Positions 11,526-18,896 of a stretch of DNA of 37,739 nucleotides are shown piece after piece. The position numbers were made by a program, and so were the translations under genes. A model generated the notes under the pieces. That model did not search any database, was not told where the DNA came from, and saw only the letters and a list, made by a program, of their open reading frames with translations. Within the stretch, counting starts at the first letter, position 1; each line of letters opens with the position of its first letter. This stretch comes from Pseudomonadota bacterium. GTDB taxonomy: Bacteria > Pseudomonadota > Gammaproteobacteria > JAKAQQ01. The stretch spans positions 1 to 37,739 of the forward strand of contig JAKCBQ010000013.1 of the NCBI GenBank assembly GCA_021839245.1. The letters are read 5' to 3'.

Positions 11526-11799
11526 TCGATTGGAAGTTGTCGGCCCCGCCGGTGTCTCCGAGATGGACGTGAAGACCTGTCTGTGCGGATGCCGTCGCTT
11601 GTGTCGGTTCTCTGGGCCTCGACCTCTGGGAAGCTACGGCCAAAGATCCGCGGGAATGAATGCCGGCTTGTGAACGTGGCGGCGATGCGGTTCCTCTCCG
11701 TGAGGGCACGGCGGGCAGAGAGGAGCCGACTCGAGAGCCCGCGCGCGCACCCGACAGCCCCGTACCTTGAGGAAGGATGGCCTCGTGGGACGGTCGGAC
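11526..11799. other. Intergenic stretch, no recognised gene
   Basis: I find no supported gene between the pirin stop and the promoter at 11800. Open frames on both strands lack ribosome sites and familiar motifs. Confidence 0.45.
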
Positions 11800-11828
11800 T
11801 TGACGGTAGTTGGGGAGGGAGTTAGGCT
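11800..11828 (+). promoter_or_regulatory. Sigma70-like promoter of the Cys-rich secreted protein gene
   Basis: TTGACG (11800-11805) and TAGGCT (11823-11828) are separated by exactly 17 bases. The -35 matches consensus at five of six bases, the -10 at three. Transcription would start near 11835, giving a leader of about 45 bases before the ATG at 11881. Confidence 0.5.
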
Positions 11829-11880
11829 ACCTCGGAGCGAGACTTGCCGTCGGCCGGGCTCATTTCGAGGAGACCACGCC

Positions 11881-12891
11881 ATGATCCAGCGCACGCTTTT
11901 TGCCTTGGCCATCTTGAGTCTCGGGGGGGCGCCCTTGCACGCCCATCCTCTCCCGGTCTATTTCGTTCCGCCCGCCCACTATCGGGTGCTCAAGAAGTTT
12001 GGAGGTTGGGGTTGGTATTACGGGGGTCAGAACAGTGTTTCCGTGAACGAATCTCTCCTGCGCGGCTACCGAAAGGCGGCGCGTCGGGTGGGGGCCAACG
12101 CCGTTCTTCTCCGGCCGCTCTGTCCAGAGACGTGGTGTCACCCGGTGGTCCGCTTGACGGCGAACGGGACCTATCGGTGCTTCACATGTCATGTTTTCCA
12201 GACCTATACGGCCGAGGCCCTTCTTGTGCAGGGGCCGCTGTGCCCATACCCGCGCTGGTTGTGTCGGAGGATGGAGCCGGCGAAGCTCTTCTCCCGCCGT
12301 GTGCGTGACCGGCTTCTCGAGCAACGACGGCCCGCGCTCGAAAACGTACGAACGGTGGGGGCGGGGCGCACGTGGGCGGTGGGACTCAGTCTCGGCACGC
12401 CGCAGGTGACGTCTGAGCGACGTTGGCTGACGACCCGTTCGGACGCAAAGGTCACGAGCACTTTCGTTCGGGGGGCCGCTTGCCCCGCGGACGAGAGACG
12501 CAACTTGATGTGGCTTTTCCCTCTGATCTCCCAACCGGTTTTGGCAAAACTGAACACGGACGGTCGGGTGAGCCGACGCGTGACGTTGCTCCGTTCCCAG
12601 GGTCTCCTCTCGTCCGAAGAGTTGATTGATTTGATGCGACGGATGCGCTTCGCAACAAAAACCTTCGGAGGCCAGCCCCCGCTTCTGGTCGCAGACTGGC
12701 ATGTGGTGATGTTTTCCCCCCACAAACCGATCCCGGCGGGGGTCATTTGTTGGTATCCGCCCTGTCCGGCCCGGTCTTGTCGTCGCGGGCGGATGGCGAG
12801 GCGGCTCGAGTGGCGGGTGATCGCCTCGACGGACGGAGCGCGCCCGGTTCTCATCGATCCGGTGGCCGAGTGGAGGCGTTCATCGCCTTGA
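11881..12891 (+). CDS. Unknown secreted cysteine-rich protein
   Basis: I do not recognise this 336-residue protein. It has a clear signal peptide (residues 1-21, cleavage near PLHA/HPLP), so it acts outside the cytoplasm. The mature part has ten cysteines in close sets: CPETWC, CFTC, CPYPRWLC, a lone ACP, and C-WYPPC-PARSC near the end. Disulfide bonds are likely. CFTCH formally matches the CXXCH haem c motif, but one isolated match among many Cys is weak evidence. The segment just after the leader (PVYFVPPAHYRVLKKFGGWGWYYGG) and a region near residues 45-65 (LLRGYRKAARRVGANAVLL) recall small periplasmic lipoproteins that contain GANAVL. The start is supported by GAGGAGA 7 bases before the ATG and a promoter at 11800. 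Confidence 0.8.
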   Translation: MIQRTLFALAILSLGGAPLHAHPLPVYFVPPAHYRVLKKFGGWGWYYGGQNSVSVNESLLRGYRKAARRVGANAVLLRPLCPETWCHPVVRLTANGTYRCFTCHVFQTYTAEALLVQGPLCPYPRWLCRRMEPAKLFSRRVRDRLLEQRRPALENVRTVGAGRTWAVGLSLGTPQVTSERRWLTTRSDAKVTSTFVRGAACPADERRNLMWLFPLISQPVLAKLNTDGRVSRRVTLLRSQGLLSSEELIDLMRRMRFATKTFGGQPPLLVADWHVVMFSPHKPIPAGVICWYPPCPARSCRRGRMARRLEWRVIASTDGARPVLIDPVAEWRRSSP

Positions 12892-13196
12892 GGTTTGGCT
12901 GCGCCTGATTGTCCGAAAAGGAGAAGGAGAAGGCCCGCGCTTCGAGCGGGTCATCAAGACGCGAGCCACACGGTATCCGAGGTGCGTGGGTCTGCGTCCG
13001 ACCCCCCCGAGGGAAAGGGACCGCGGCGGGCGGGGGAAAGCCTATAATCGGTCTGTCCCGAGGGAAAAGGAATCCCGAGAGCCGCCCGCGGACGGGGGCG
13101 GGTTCTCGCCGCGCGGGTGCGGTTCCGCAGGAAGCGCCTTGAGGATCCGCCGTCCGCCGGATGCGTGCGGCCTCCGTTTCGTCATGAGGTCCCCGT
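12892..13196. other. Intergenic leader region of the S10 peptidase
   Basis: No gene is recognised. The stretch holds a perfect TATAAT at 13043-13048, about 150 bases upstream of the peptidase start, followed by a long GC-rich leader that could fold but shows no riboswitch I recognise. Confidence 0.45.
13043..13048 (+). promoter_or_regulatory. -10 box (TATAAT) of the S10 peptidase gene
   Basis: Perfect TATAAT in the context CCTATAATCGG. No -35 match at 16-18 bases. The predicted leader is about 140 bases. Confidence 0.5.
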
Positions 13197-14762
13197 ATGA
13201 AATCCCTGAAGTCCCTCCTTCCCGCTCTTTTGGTAGCGGCTGTGGGCGCGCCGCTCTGGGCGGCGCCTCCGCCTCCCGCCCCTCACGCCCCGGTGCCGAA
13301 GCACTATCTCTATTGGACGAAATCCCACGAGAGCGTGACCTACGGCAGCGTGGTCATCGACGGCAAGCGCGTCAAGTACAAGGCGGTCGCCGGCACGATC
13401 ATCCTCCGGAACCACAAGCACCAGCCGGCGATGAGCATGTTCTACATCGCCTACTTCAAACGCGGCGTCAACCCCTCCCGACGGCCCATCACGTTCTTCT
13501 ACAACGGCGGCCCGGGCTCCTCGACGGTCTGGCTGCACATGGGTGCGTACGGGCCGTACCGCATCGTGACGGCGCCCGCGCCGAACCACACGCCGGCCGC
13601 TCCCTACCGCATCGTTCCGAACCACCAGAGTCTCCTCAACGCGACCGACGAGGTCTTCATCGATGCGCCGGCGACGGGGTTCAGCCGCCTTCTCCCCGAC
13701 GGCAACCCGAAAGACTACTTCGGCGTCGACCAGGACGGCCACGCCTTCGCCGATTTCATCGTCCAGTTCTTGTCCAAGTTCAACCGCTGGAACTCGCCGA
13801 AGTACCTCTACGGTGAGAGCTACGGGACGACGCGTGATGCGGTGCTCGCCTGGATCCTCGAAAACGACAAGAACGTCGATCTCAACGGCATCGTCTTCCA
13901 GTCGACCATCCTCAACTTCGACACGAGCATCGACGGCCCGGGCATGAATCCCGGGATCAATATTCCCTACGCGCTCGCGCTTCCGACGTTCGCCGCCACC
14001 TCGTGGTACCACAAGCGGCTTCCGGCCTCGATGCAGAGTCTCCCGCTCACGACCGTGATCCACGACGCCGAGCATTTCGCCATGCACGGCTACCTCGCGG
14101 CCCTCAACGAAGGCAATGTCCTCCCGCGGGCCCGTGAACGGGCCGTCGCCGAACGGCTCCACGAGCTCACGGGTCTCCCCGTGCGCTACTGGGTACGGGC
14201 CGATCTCCGCGTGAGCGGGGGCGAATACGAGCAGGAGCTCATGTTGCCCTTCGGCGACACCACGGGACGCCTCGATACCCGCTTCCTCGGGCCCACGATG
14301 AATCCGCTCGCGCGCACGGCCTACTACGATCCGCAGTCCTCGGCGATCAGTCAGGCCTACGTCGCGGCCTTCAACTGGTACACGGAGAACGTCCTCAAGT
14401 TCGGCGCCGGTCACTACTACCGGCCGGTCTATTACGGCCATCTCCACTGGAACTTCAAGAACCGTGCGCCCTTCACGCACTATCCGCAGTTCATGCCGAA
14501 CGTGATGCTCAACCTGGCGGCGGCGATGAAATACAACCCGGACCTCAAGGTTCTGGTCCTCGGCGGCTACTACGATCTCGCCACGCCCTTCTACGCGGCC
14601 TGGTACCAGTTCGAGCAGCTCCCGATTTCGCGCAAGCTCGAGAAGAACGTCAGCTTCCGCTGGTTCCGTTCCGGGCACATGATCTACGTGCGTCGTCGCT
14701 CGCTTGTGAGTGCGCACAAGGTCGTCTCGCGCTTCATCGAGGAGACGGACAACCTCCACTAA
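13197..14762 (+). CDS. Secreted S10 family serine carboxypeptidase
   Basis: This 521-residue protein has a signal peptide (residues 1-22, ending PLWA/APPP). The S10 features are in order: the oxyanion motif NGGPGSSTVW, the nucleophile Ser208 in YGESYGTTR, Asp460 in GGYYDLATP and His494 in SGHMIYV. The family removes C-terminal residues from peptides at acidic pH, which would suit the periplasm of an acid-tolerant organism; that part is inference. The conserved DEVFIDAPATGFS segment is also present. GAGGT lies 7 bases before the ATG. A strong intrinsic terminator follows the stop by 17 bases, so the gene is a single transcription unit. Together with the S9 enzyme and the TonB receptor it may feed on peptides. 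Confidence 0.93.
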   Translation: MKSLKSLLPALLVAAVGAPLWAAPPPPAPHAPVPKHYLYWTKSHESVTYGSVVIDGKRVKYKAVAGTIILRNHKHQPAMSMFYIAYFKRGVNPSRRPITFFYNGGPGSSTVWLHMGAYGPYRIVTAPAPNHTPAAPYRIVPNHQSLLNATDEVFIDAPATGFSRLLPDGNPKDYFGVDQDGHAFADFIVQFLSKFNRWNSPKYLYGESYGTTRDAVLAWILENDKNVDLNGIVFQSTILNFDTSIDGPGMNPGINIPYALALPTFAATSWYHKRLPASMQSLPLTTVIHDAEHFAMHGYLAALNEGNVLPRARERAVAERLHELTGLPVRYWVRADLRVSGGEYEQELMLPFGDTTGRLDTRFLGPTMNPLARTAYYDPQSSAISQAYVAAFNWYTENVLKFGAGHYYRPVYYGHLHWNFKNRAPFTHYPQFMPNVMLNLAAAMKYNPDLKVLVLGGYYDLATPFYAAWYQFEQLPISRKLEKNVSFRWFRSGHMIYVRRRSLVSAHKVVSRFIEETDNLH

Positions 14763-14779
14763 GGCGCCCGTACGCCCAG

Positions 14780-14815
14780 ACGGGGGATCCCCTCACAGGG
14801 ATCCCCCGTTTTTTT
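14780..14815 (+). terminator. Intrinsic terminator of the S10 peptidase gene
   Basis: ACGGGGGATCCC and GGGATCCCCCGT form a perfect 12-bp stem with a 6-base loop, followed by an uninterrupted run of seven T. This is the clearest rho-independent terminator in the window. Confidence 0.93.
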
Positions 14816-14870
14816 GAGGGGATTCTTCACCCAATTCCGAGGAACGCAGCCCGGATTTGACGATGCGGGT

Positions 14871-15055
14871 TCAAGTTGGAGGTGCAACAGTGAGTGAAGT
14901 GCTGGTGTGGAAGAAGACCTCCTATCGGCTACCCGATAGGGGGTTCGGAAGCCCAGTCGCTTTCTGGGGCGGTGATTGAGCCGCTCGGTGGCGTGATTCA
15001 GCTCCTTCCGGGTGAAGATACTCAGATCCCGGCTTCTTGGAAGCGGAAAAATCCT
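14871..15055 (-). pseudogene. IS30-family transposase, C-terminal remnant
   Basis: The minus strand encodes the typical end of IS30 transposases: RDLSIFTRKELNHATERLNH, then RPRKRLGFRTPY. After that the frame is broken. Shifting frame recovers EVFFHTSTSLTVAPPT and a stop at 14871, which is the normal IS30 ending. The break is an insertion of about 14 bases that creates a perfect 8-bp inverted repeat at 14921-14940. Upstream of RIFPLPRSRDLS the homology stops, so the rest of the transposase is lost. It abuts another gene tail on the plus strand. The family call rests on recalled consensus (LNxRPRKxLGFxTP) and is strong; the element is dead. Confidence 0.8.
14921..14940. repeat. Perfect 8-bp inverted repeat inserted in the IS30 remnant
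   Basis: CCTATCGG and CCGATAGG flank a 4-base loop. The repeat accounts for the extra bases that shift the IS30 reading frame between GFRTPY and EVFFHT. Confidence 0.7.
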
Positions 15056-15150
15056 TCCGCAAGATCCAGGTCGTGAAGGGTCTCTGGATCCTGGCCCAGG
15101 CTTTGGGACGACCGTCCGCCCCGGTTGACGCCCCCGCACAGGACGCCTAA
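15031..15150 (+). pseudogene. Unidentified gene tail, possibly another transposase
   Basis: The plus strand reads FLEAEKSFRKIQVVKG, then LWILAQALGRPSAPVDAPAQDA and TAA at 15148-15150. The pattern of an EAE-FRKI-G---L--L--AL helix at the very C-terminus recalls the ends of some mutator-type (IS256-like) transposases, but I cannot name the family. A stop codon lies only a few codons upstream, and the homologous part begins where the IS30 remnant ends, so it is a truncated tail. It lies immediately before the cysH promoter region. Confidence 0.35.
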
Positions 15151-15152
15151 TT

Positions 15153-15158
15153 TATAAT
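15153..15158 (+). promoter_or_regulatory. -10 box (TATAAT) of cysH
   Basis: Perfect TATAAT 45 bases before the ATG of cysH. A TTGACG occurs at 15125-15130 but with a 22-base spacer, too long for an ordinary sigma70 promoter. Confidence 0.5.
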
Positions 15159-15203
15159 CGTCCGCTACTCCAACTTGGTCACTACGAAAGAGATACTGCT
15201 CCC

Positions 15204-15932
15204 ATGAGTCTGGGAACCAAGATCCAGGATGTGCTTTCCCTGTTCGGCGAATTGCGCAACGCGCCATACGCGCCGGCCGCCTTTGCCACCAGCTTCGGGG
15301 CAGAAGACATGGTGCTCACGGACCTGATTGCGAAGCATGCGCCCTGGATAGAAATATTCACCCTTGATACCGGCCGTTTACCGGAGGAAACCTACCGGCT
15401 GATGCAGGAAACCCGGGGGCACTACCACTACCCCATCCATGTGTATTTCCCGGAGTACGGGACAGTGGAGCACTATATCCGGGAGCATGGGCCCAACGCC
15501 TTTTATGAAAGCCCGGAACTACGCAAGACCTGTTGCTATATGCGTAAAGTCGAACCCTTGCAGCGGGCATTGCGGGGTAAAGGGGCTTGGGTGACCGGAA
15601 TGCGCCGGGAGCAGGCGCTTTCGCGGCAGGACCTCGCCGTGCGGCAGTGGGATGCGGCCCACGAGTTGCCCAAGTTCAATCCCATGGCCGATTGGTATGG
15701 CGAAGAAGTCTGGGACTATATCCATCGTTATGAGGTGCCCTACAACCCTCTTCATGATCAGGGTTATCCCAGTATCGGCTGTGCCCCCTGCACGCGCTCG
15801 ATCTCCCCAGGCCAAGATATCCGCGCGGGTCGTTGGTGGTGGGAGACCCCTGAAACCAGAGAGTGTGGCTTGCATGTCGTTGACGGCAAACTGATGCGCC
15901 AGGCCAGCGACGCCACAAGATCGGGCCCATAA
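15204..15932 (+). CDS. cysH: Adenylyl-sulfate (APS) reductase, iron-sulfur type, CysH
   Basis: This 242-residue enzyme reduces APS to sulfite and AMP in assimilatory sulfate reduction, using thioredoxin. The P-loop-like ATFATSFGAEDMVL and LDTGRLPEET segments bind the nucleotide. The four [4Fe-4S] cysteines typical of APS rather than PAPS reductases are present (Cys110-Cys111 in KTCCYMRKVEPL; Cys193 and Cys196 in IGCAPCTR). The C-terminal catalytic Cys221 sits in ECGLH. The length is normal and the gene appears intact. Its codon use is clearly less GC-rich than that of its neighbours. It is squeezed between transposase remnants upstream and a truncated IS256 copy starting 28 bases after its stop, with no other cys genes around. 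Horizontal acquisition is likely. Confidence 0.93.
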   Translation: MSLGTKIQDVLSLFGELRNAPYAPAAFATSFGAEDMVLTDLIAKHAPWIEIFTLDTGRLPEETYRLMQETRGHYHYPIHVYFPEYGTVEHYIREHGPNAFYESPELRKTCCYMRKVEPLQRALRGKGAWVTGMRREQALSRQDLAVRQWDAAHELPKFNPMADWYGEEVWDYIHRYEVPYNPLHDQGYPSIGCAPCTRSISPGQDIRAGRWWWETPETRECGLHVVDGKLMRQASDATRSGP

Positions 15933-15960
15933 GCTGATTGGCTATAGATGGAACTAAAAA

Positions 15961-16783
15961 GAGGTGGTGAGTGCCACCGCTTCGATCCGATCAATGCGGC
16001 GTGTTCGCAACGTTAACCAACCGGAGATCGAAGCGATGGCCGAGGACGATGTCAGCGTCGCCCATGATTTGTTGCCCGGGTTGCTGAACGGGCCGGAGGG
16101 TCTGGCCCGGCTGATCGAGGCGATCCTGAACCAGATCCTGAAAGCGCAGATGACCGAGCATCTCAGGGCGAGCCCGTATGAGCGGACCCCCGAACGGCAG
16201 GGCTACCGCAACGGCGTCCGCCCCCGGACCCTCTACACCCGGGTCGGGCCTGTGCCCTGACAGGTCCCCCAGACGCGGGACGGCAGCTCGTAAGGTGACC
16301 GAGATCACCGCGGGCCTTGTGCGGGACCTCCTTCTCGCAGTCGACCGTGAGCGCGCTTTGCGCCCATCTCGATCCCCGGGTCCGGGCGTTCAACGAGCGC
16401 CGCCTGACGGCCTCCTACCCGTTTGTGCGGGTCGACGTCTTGGGGCTCACTGTGCGTGAAGACGATCGGGTGGTGTCGAAGGCAGCTCTTATCGCCATGG
16501 GCATCCGTGACGACGGGGTACGCGAAATCCTGGGCCTCCAGATCGTGGACTCGGAATCCTTCGCCGCCTGGGAGGGGTCCTTCAAGGGGTTGAAGGGGCG
16601 CGGGCTGAGGGGGGTCTTGGGGGTGATCTCGACAGCCATGCGGGTCTCTGGTCGAGGCGGCCCGCAAGCCGTTCCAAGGGGTCTCCTGGCAGCGTTGTCG
16701 GGTCCATCTCCTGCGTAACCTACTCGGGCATACCCCGAGCCGCTATCGGGCGGAGGTGGCCGCCCACGCCAAGCGGATCTTTA
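15961..16783 (+). mobile_element. IS256-family element copy 1, truncated and dead
   Basis: The DNA matches copy 2 (24548-25895). It begins 22 bases inside that copy's left terminal repeat and stops abruptly after the AKRIF codons near 16783, so both ends are missing. The transposase would start at ATG 16036 (MAEDDVSVAHDLLPGLLNG). Lesions relative to copy 2 are a stop at 16258-16260, a net 89-base deletion at about 16288, a one-base loss near 16629 and a two-base gain near 16646. Recognisable parts are the MTEHLRASPYERTPERQGYRNG region and RRLTASYPFVRVDVLGLTVRED, which holds the first catalytic Asp. The two copies differ at many positions, so they are not a recent duplication. Confidence 0.88.
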
Positions 16784-17005
16784 CTCGGCTCTACGTGTCC
16801 GTGTTGTTCCTGAGCCTTGACCTCACGCCGACGGCGTTGGTCGACCGCGCGCTCTTCCGTCGCTAGTCTCGCGACCGTGCGACCCTCGACAATTTCGTGT
16901 GCGACGCGGGATTGATCGAGTCTCGCGGGTTTTTGACCGAGCACACCGTCGAAGTGTTCGGCCGTTACGCTGGCGTCGTGGGAGTCGCATTGTACGAGAC
17001 ACGGG
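16784..17005. other. Unassigned DNA beyond the broken IS256 end
   Basis: After the IS homology ends, the plus frame continues as RLYVSVLFLSLDLTPTALVD to a stop at 16864. The same frame then reads ATLDNFVCDAGLIESRGFLT and onwards. It may be a decayed gene, but I recognise no family. Base composition is lower in GC than in the flanks. Confidence 0.35.
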
Positions 17006-17048
17006 GTCCTGACTTTGATTGAAGCAGAGTCCTGACTTACAGGTGAAG
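17006..17048. repeat. Short tandem direct repeat next to hipA end
   Basis: GTCCTGACTTTGATTGAAG (17006-17024) and GTCCTGACTTACAGGTGAAG (17029-17048) share GTCCTGACTT and TGAAG. It lies 50 bases past the hipA stop, at the edge of the IS debris. Function unknown. Confidence 0.55.
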
Positions 17049-17099
17049 GATTTGGCGAATAAGCTTGAGTAACGGCGTCGCCTCTTCTCGCGTCGCCCT

Positions 17100-18380
17100 C
17101 TATGAGGTCTTGGATTTTGTGCCACGCTTCGCACGATGTCCTGTGGTGTCGAGGTGCAGCGCATCCTGTAAATTAGTGTTCTGAAAAGATGCCCTGTGTT
17201 GCAGGGCTTCGTGGGTGGGGATCCCGAGTTGCTGGGCAAGCCGGTCCCAGCGGTTCACTGTTTCCACCATGCGGCGAACCGCTTGCCGGGCGTCGGCCTC
17301 CGAAACCAGGAAATCTGCGGCGGCGTCCCAAACGTCCTGAAACGTGCGACGGGTCGGACCGTTCTCGCGAAGGGCCGTGCGGTAGTCGTTCCGGGACGAG
17401 TGGGGGTCTTGCGGGTTCAGGTCGAAGGCGGGCGCCAAGCGAAAACCGCTCTCCGGGCTCCACAGAATGCCGTGGTTACGCAAGTGGTCATCCCCGTTGC
17501 CGATGAGAACGGAGAACGCGATTCTGCGCCACAGCTCCTGGACATCCTGGACGGGGGATCCTTGCTCGCGCAACCGTTCGGCGATTTCTTCATAGGATCG
17601 GGTTTCGCTCTCTGCGGCGCCGAGGAGAGTCATGGCCGACGCGTAATGAAGACGATGCCCGGATGCTGTGCGATCAAAACGCCGCGACAGGAACACGGAA
17701 ACCCGGGGCGACAAAGAAAGCAGTCGATGTTCCGGAACACGGAGACCGCTTCGTTGCGCCAGTGTGGTCGCGAGGGCTTCCCAATGAGGCCGGTAGCGAT
17801 CTTCGGGTAAAGAACCCGGGAACTTCGCCAGCCAAAGTGCGCCCTCGTTGTCGGCGACGACCGCCTTCGGATGGGCCCCACCCATCGAGGCCCCGGGTCG
17901 CAGGAGTAACCGTATATCGTCCGGGTGGCCCTTCCCCTGCTCCAGACGTTGGGCAGCCGCAACCAGACGGGGAAGTTCGGTGAGGGGGGGAATGCGGATT
18001 GTCGCGGGAACGGCGAGAAAGTCGCCGCCCGGCTCCCGAAACCGAAAGGCTCCCGTCCGCATACCGTCGTCTACACCCAACAGGTAATCTGCTGTCGTCA
18101 GCGTGTGCGGATGGGCACGTTGCATCAGCATGCGTCCCCACCGATCCGGGCCCGCGTCAGAGAAACAGCCAAAGAGACGAATGCCGTGCTGCACGTCCCG
18201 CGACAGCGGTTGGCGCGGTAACGGAAGATCCGGGTCCAGCGCAAAGCGGTAGGCCGCTTGAAGCCAGGACGTCGCGTACTGGAAAGACGTACTTTCTCCG
18301 CGCCCGTGAAACCACAAGCGACCGACGGGCTCCGGGTTCCCGGATACCTCGAGGAACACCTCGACCATTCGGGGATTCAC
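17100..18380 (-). CDS. hipA: HipA family toxin (serine/threonine kinase)
   Basis: This 426-residue protein is the toxin of a type II toxin-antitoxin pair. E. coli HipA phosphorylates glutamyl-tRNA synthetase and triggers persistence; the target here is unknown. The N-terminal HipA subdomain (residues 1-120) includes GCFSDAGPDRWGRMLMQR. The Gly-rich ATP loop GASMGGAHPKAVV (163-175), a probable ATP-binding Lys in LWLAKFPG (Lys186), the catalytic loop IGNGDDHLRNHG (293-304) and the metal-binding FDLNP (319-323) are all present, so the kinase looks active. The last 30 residues (ending AKRGTKSKTS) are poorly conserved. The start overlaps the antitoxin stop by four bases (ATGA), giving coupled translation. 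Downstream lies IS debris. Confidence 0.92.
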   Translation of the reverse strand: MNPRMVEVFLEVSGNPEPVGRLWFHGRGESTSFQYATSWLQAAYRFALDPDLPLPRQPLSRDVQHGIRLFGCFSDAGPDRWGRMLMQRAHPHTLTTADYLLGVDDGMRTGAFRFREPGGDFLAVPATIRIPPLTELPRLVAAAQRLEQGKGHPDDIRLLLRPGASMGGAHPKAVVADNEGALWLAKFPGSLPEDRYRPHWEALATTLAQRSGLRVPEHRLLSLSPRVSVFLSRRFDRTASGHRLHYASAMTLLGAAESETRSYEEIAERLREQGSPVQDVQELWRRIAFSVLIGNGDDHLRNHGILWSPESGFRLAPAFDLNPQDPHSSRNDYRTALRENGPTRRTFQDVWDAAADFLVSEADARQAVRRMVETVNRWDRLAQQLGIPTHEALQHRASFQNTNLQDALHLDTTGHRAKRGTKSKTS

Positions 18381-18700
18381 GGCGACGTCCTTGGGCGTGC
18401 CCGCCGGCGGCGCTGCTCGACCTCCAGGGCCGATCCAATTTCGTCCTGACCCTCATCGGCCAAGGTCATCATCCGATCGTTGAGGCCCAGAAGCCAGAGG
18501 GCGAGGGCAAGCGTTCCCATTCCCACACCCGGATTTCCCTGCTCCAGACGCAAAATCGTTCCCGGTGAGACTCCTGCGCGTTCGGCAAGGCTGGCGACCG
18601 TCACGTTGCGTCGCAGTCGGGCCGTGCGCAAGTCCTGTCCGAGCTTTGTCAGAGAGCGACGGACCTTGGGTGGGAGGGCGCTTTTGGCGAGTGGCTTCAT
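18377..18700 (-). CDS. hipB: HipB-like XRE antitoxin / repressor
   Basis: This 107-residue DNA-binding protein has a Cro/CI-type helix-turn-helix at about residues 18-75 (LGQDLRTARLRRNVTVASLA, then ERAGVSPGTILRLEQGNPG). As with other HipB proteins it should neutralise HipA and repress the operon. The C-terminus is Arg-rich (EQRRRRARPRTSP). It is translated just ahead of hipA with a 4-base overlap. The ATG at 18700 is followed upstream by an unusually AT-rich region with inverted repeats suited to autoregulation. Confidence 0.9.
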   Translation of the reverse strand: MKPLAKSALPPKVRRSLTKLGQDLRTARLRRNVTVASLAERAGVSPGTILRLEQGNPGVGMGTLALALWLLGLNDRMMTLADEGQDEIGSALEVEQRRRRARPRTSP

Positions 18701-18701
18701 G

Positions 18702-18756
18702 TTAAGTGCACATCTATAGACTTAAAACTAGATTAACATACTATAAATGAAATCTA
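18702..18756 (-). promoter_or_regulatory. AT-rich hipBA promoter/operator region
   Basis: Two inverted repeats lie upstream of hipB. TTAAGT (18702-18707) pairs with ACTTAA (18720-18725), spacer 12. TAGATT (18729-18734) pairs with AATCTA (18751-18756), spacer 16. TATAG-type -10 candidates on the minus strand lie between and within them. The arms differ from the E. coli HipB TATCC operator. Position and symmetry support HipB operators, but this is inference. Confidence 0.5.
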
Positions 18757-18896
18757 AAAGAAGGATGCACAACGTTGCGTGCCGTGAAGAAAGGTGTGTC
18801 CATGGGCTTCTCTCTGGTCGGATGGGGCGGTCCGGTTCGTCACGTGCTTCGGTCCTCCGCCGAGGATCGGGCCGAGGAGTGTGGATTCAGAGCCCT

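Noticed and set aside
12187..12201. CFTCH as a c-type cytochrome haem site
   Set aside because: A single CXXCH in a protein with ten cysteines, with no cytochrome-like surroundings, is weak evidence; disulfides are likelier.
12909..13142. Small frame upstream of the S10 peptidase
   Set aside because: Composition is Arg/Gly/Ser/Lys-rich without motif, and it spans the TATAAT box of the peptidase gene.
13182..14759. Minus-strand open frame of 525 codons opposite the S10 peptidase
   Set aside because: Shadow frame rich in Arg, Val, Glu and His without motifs.
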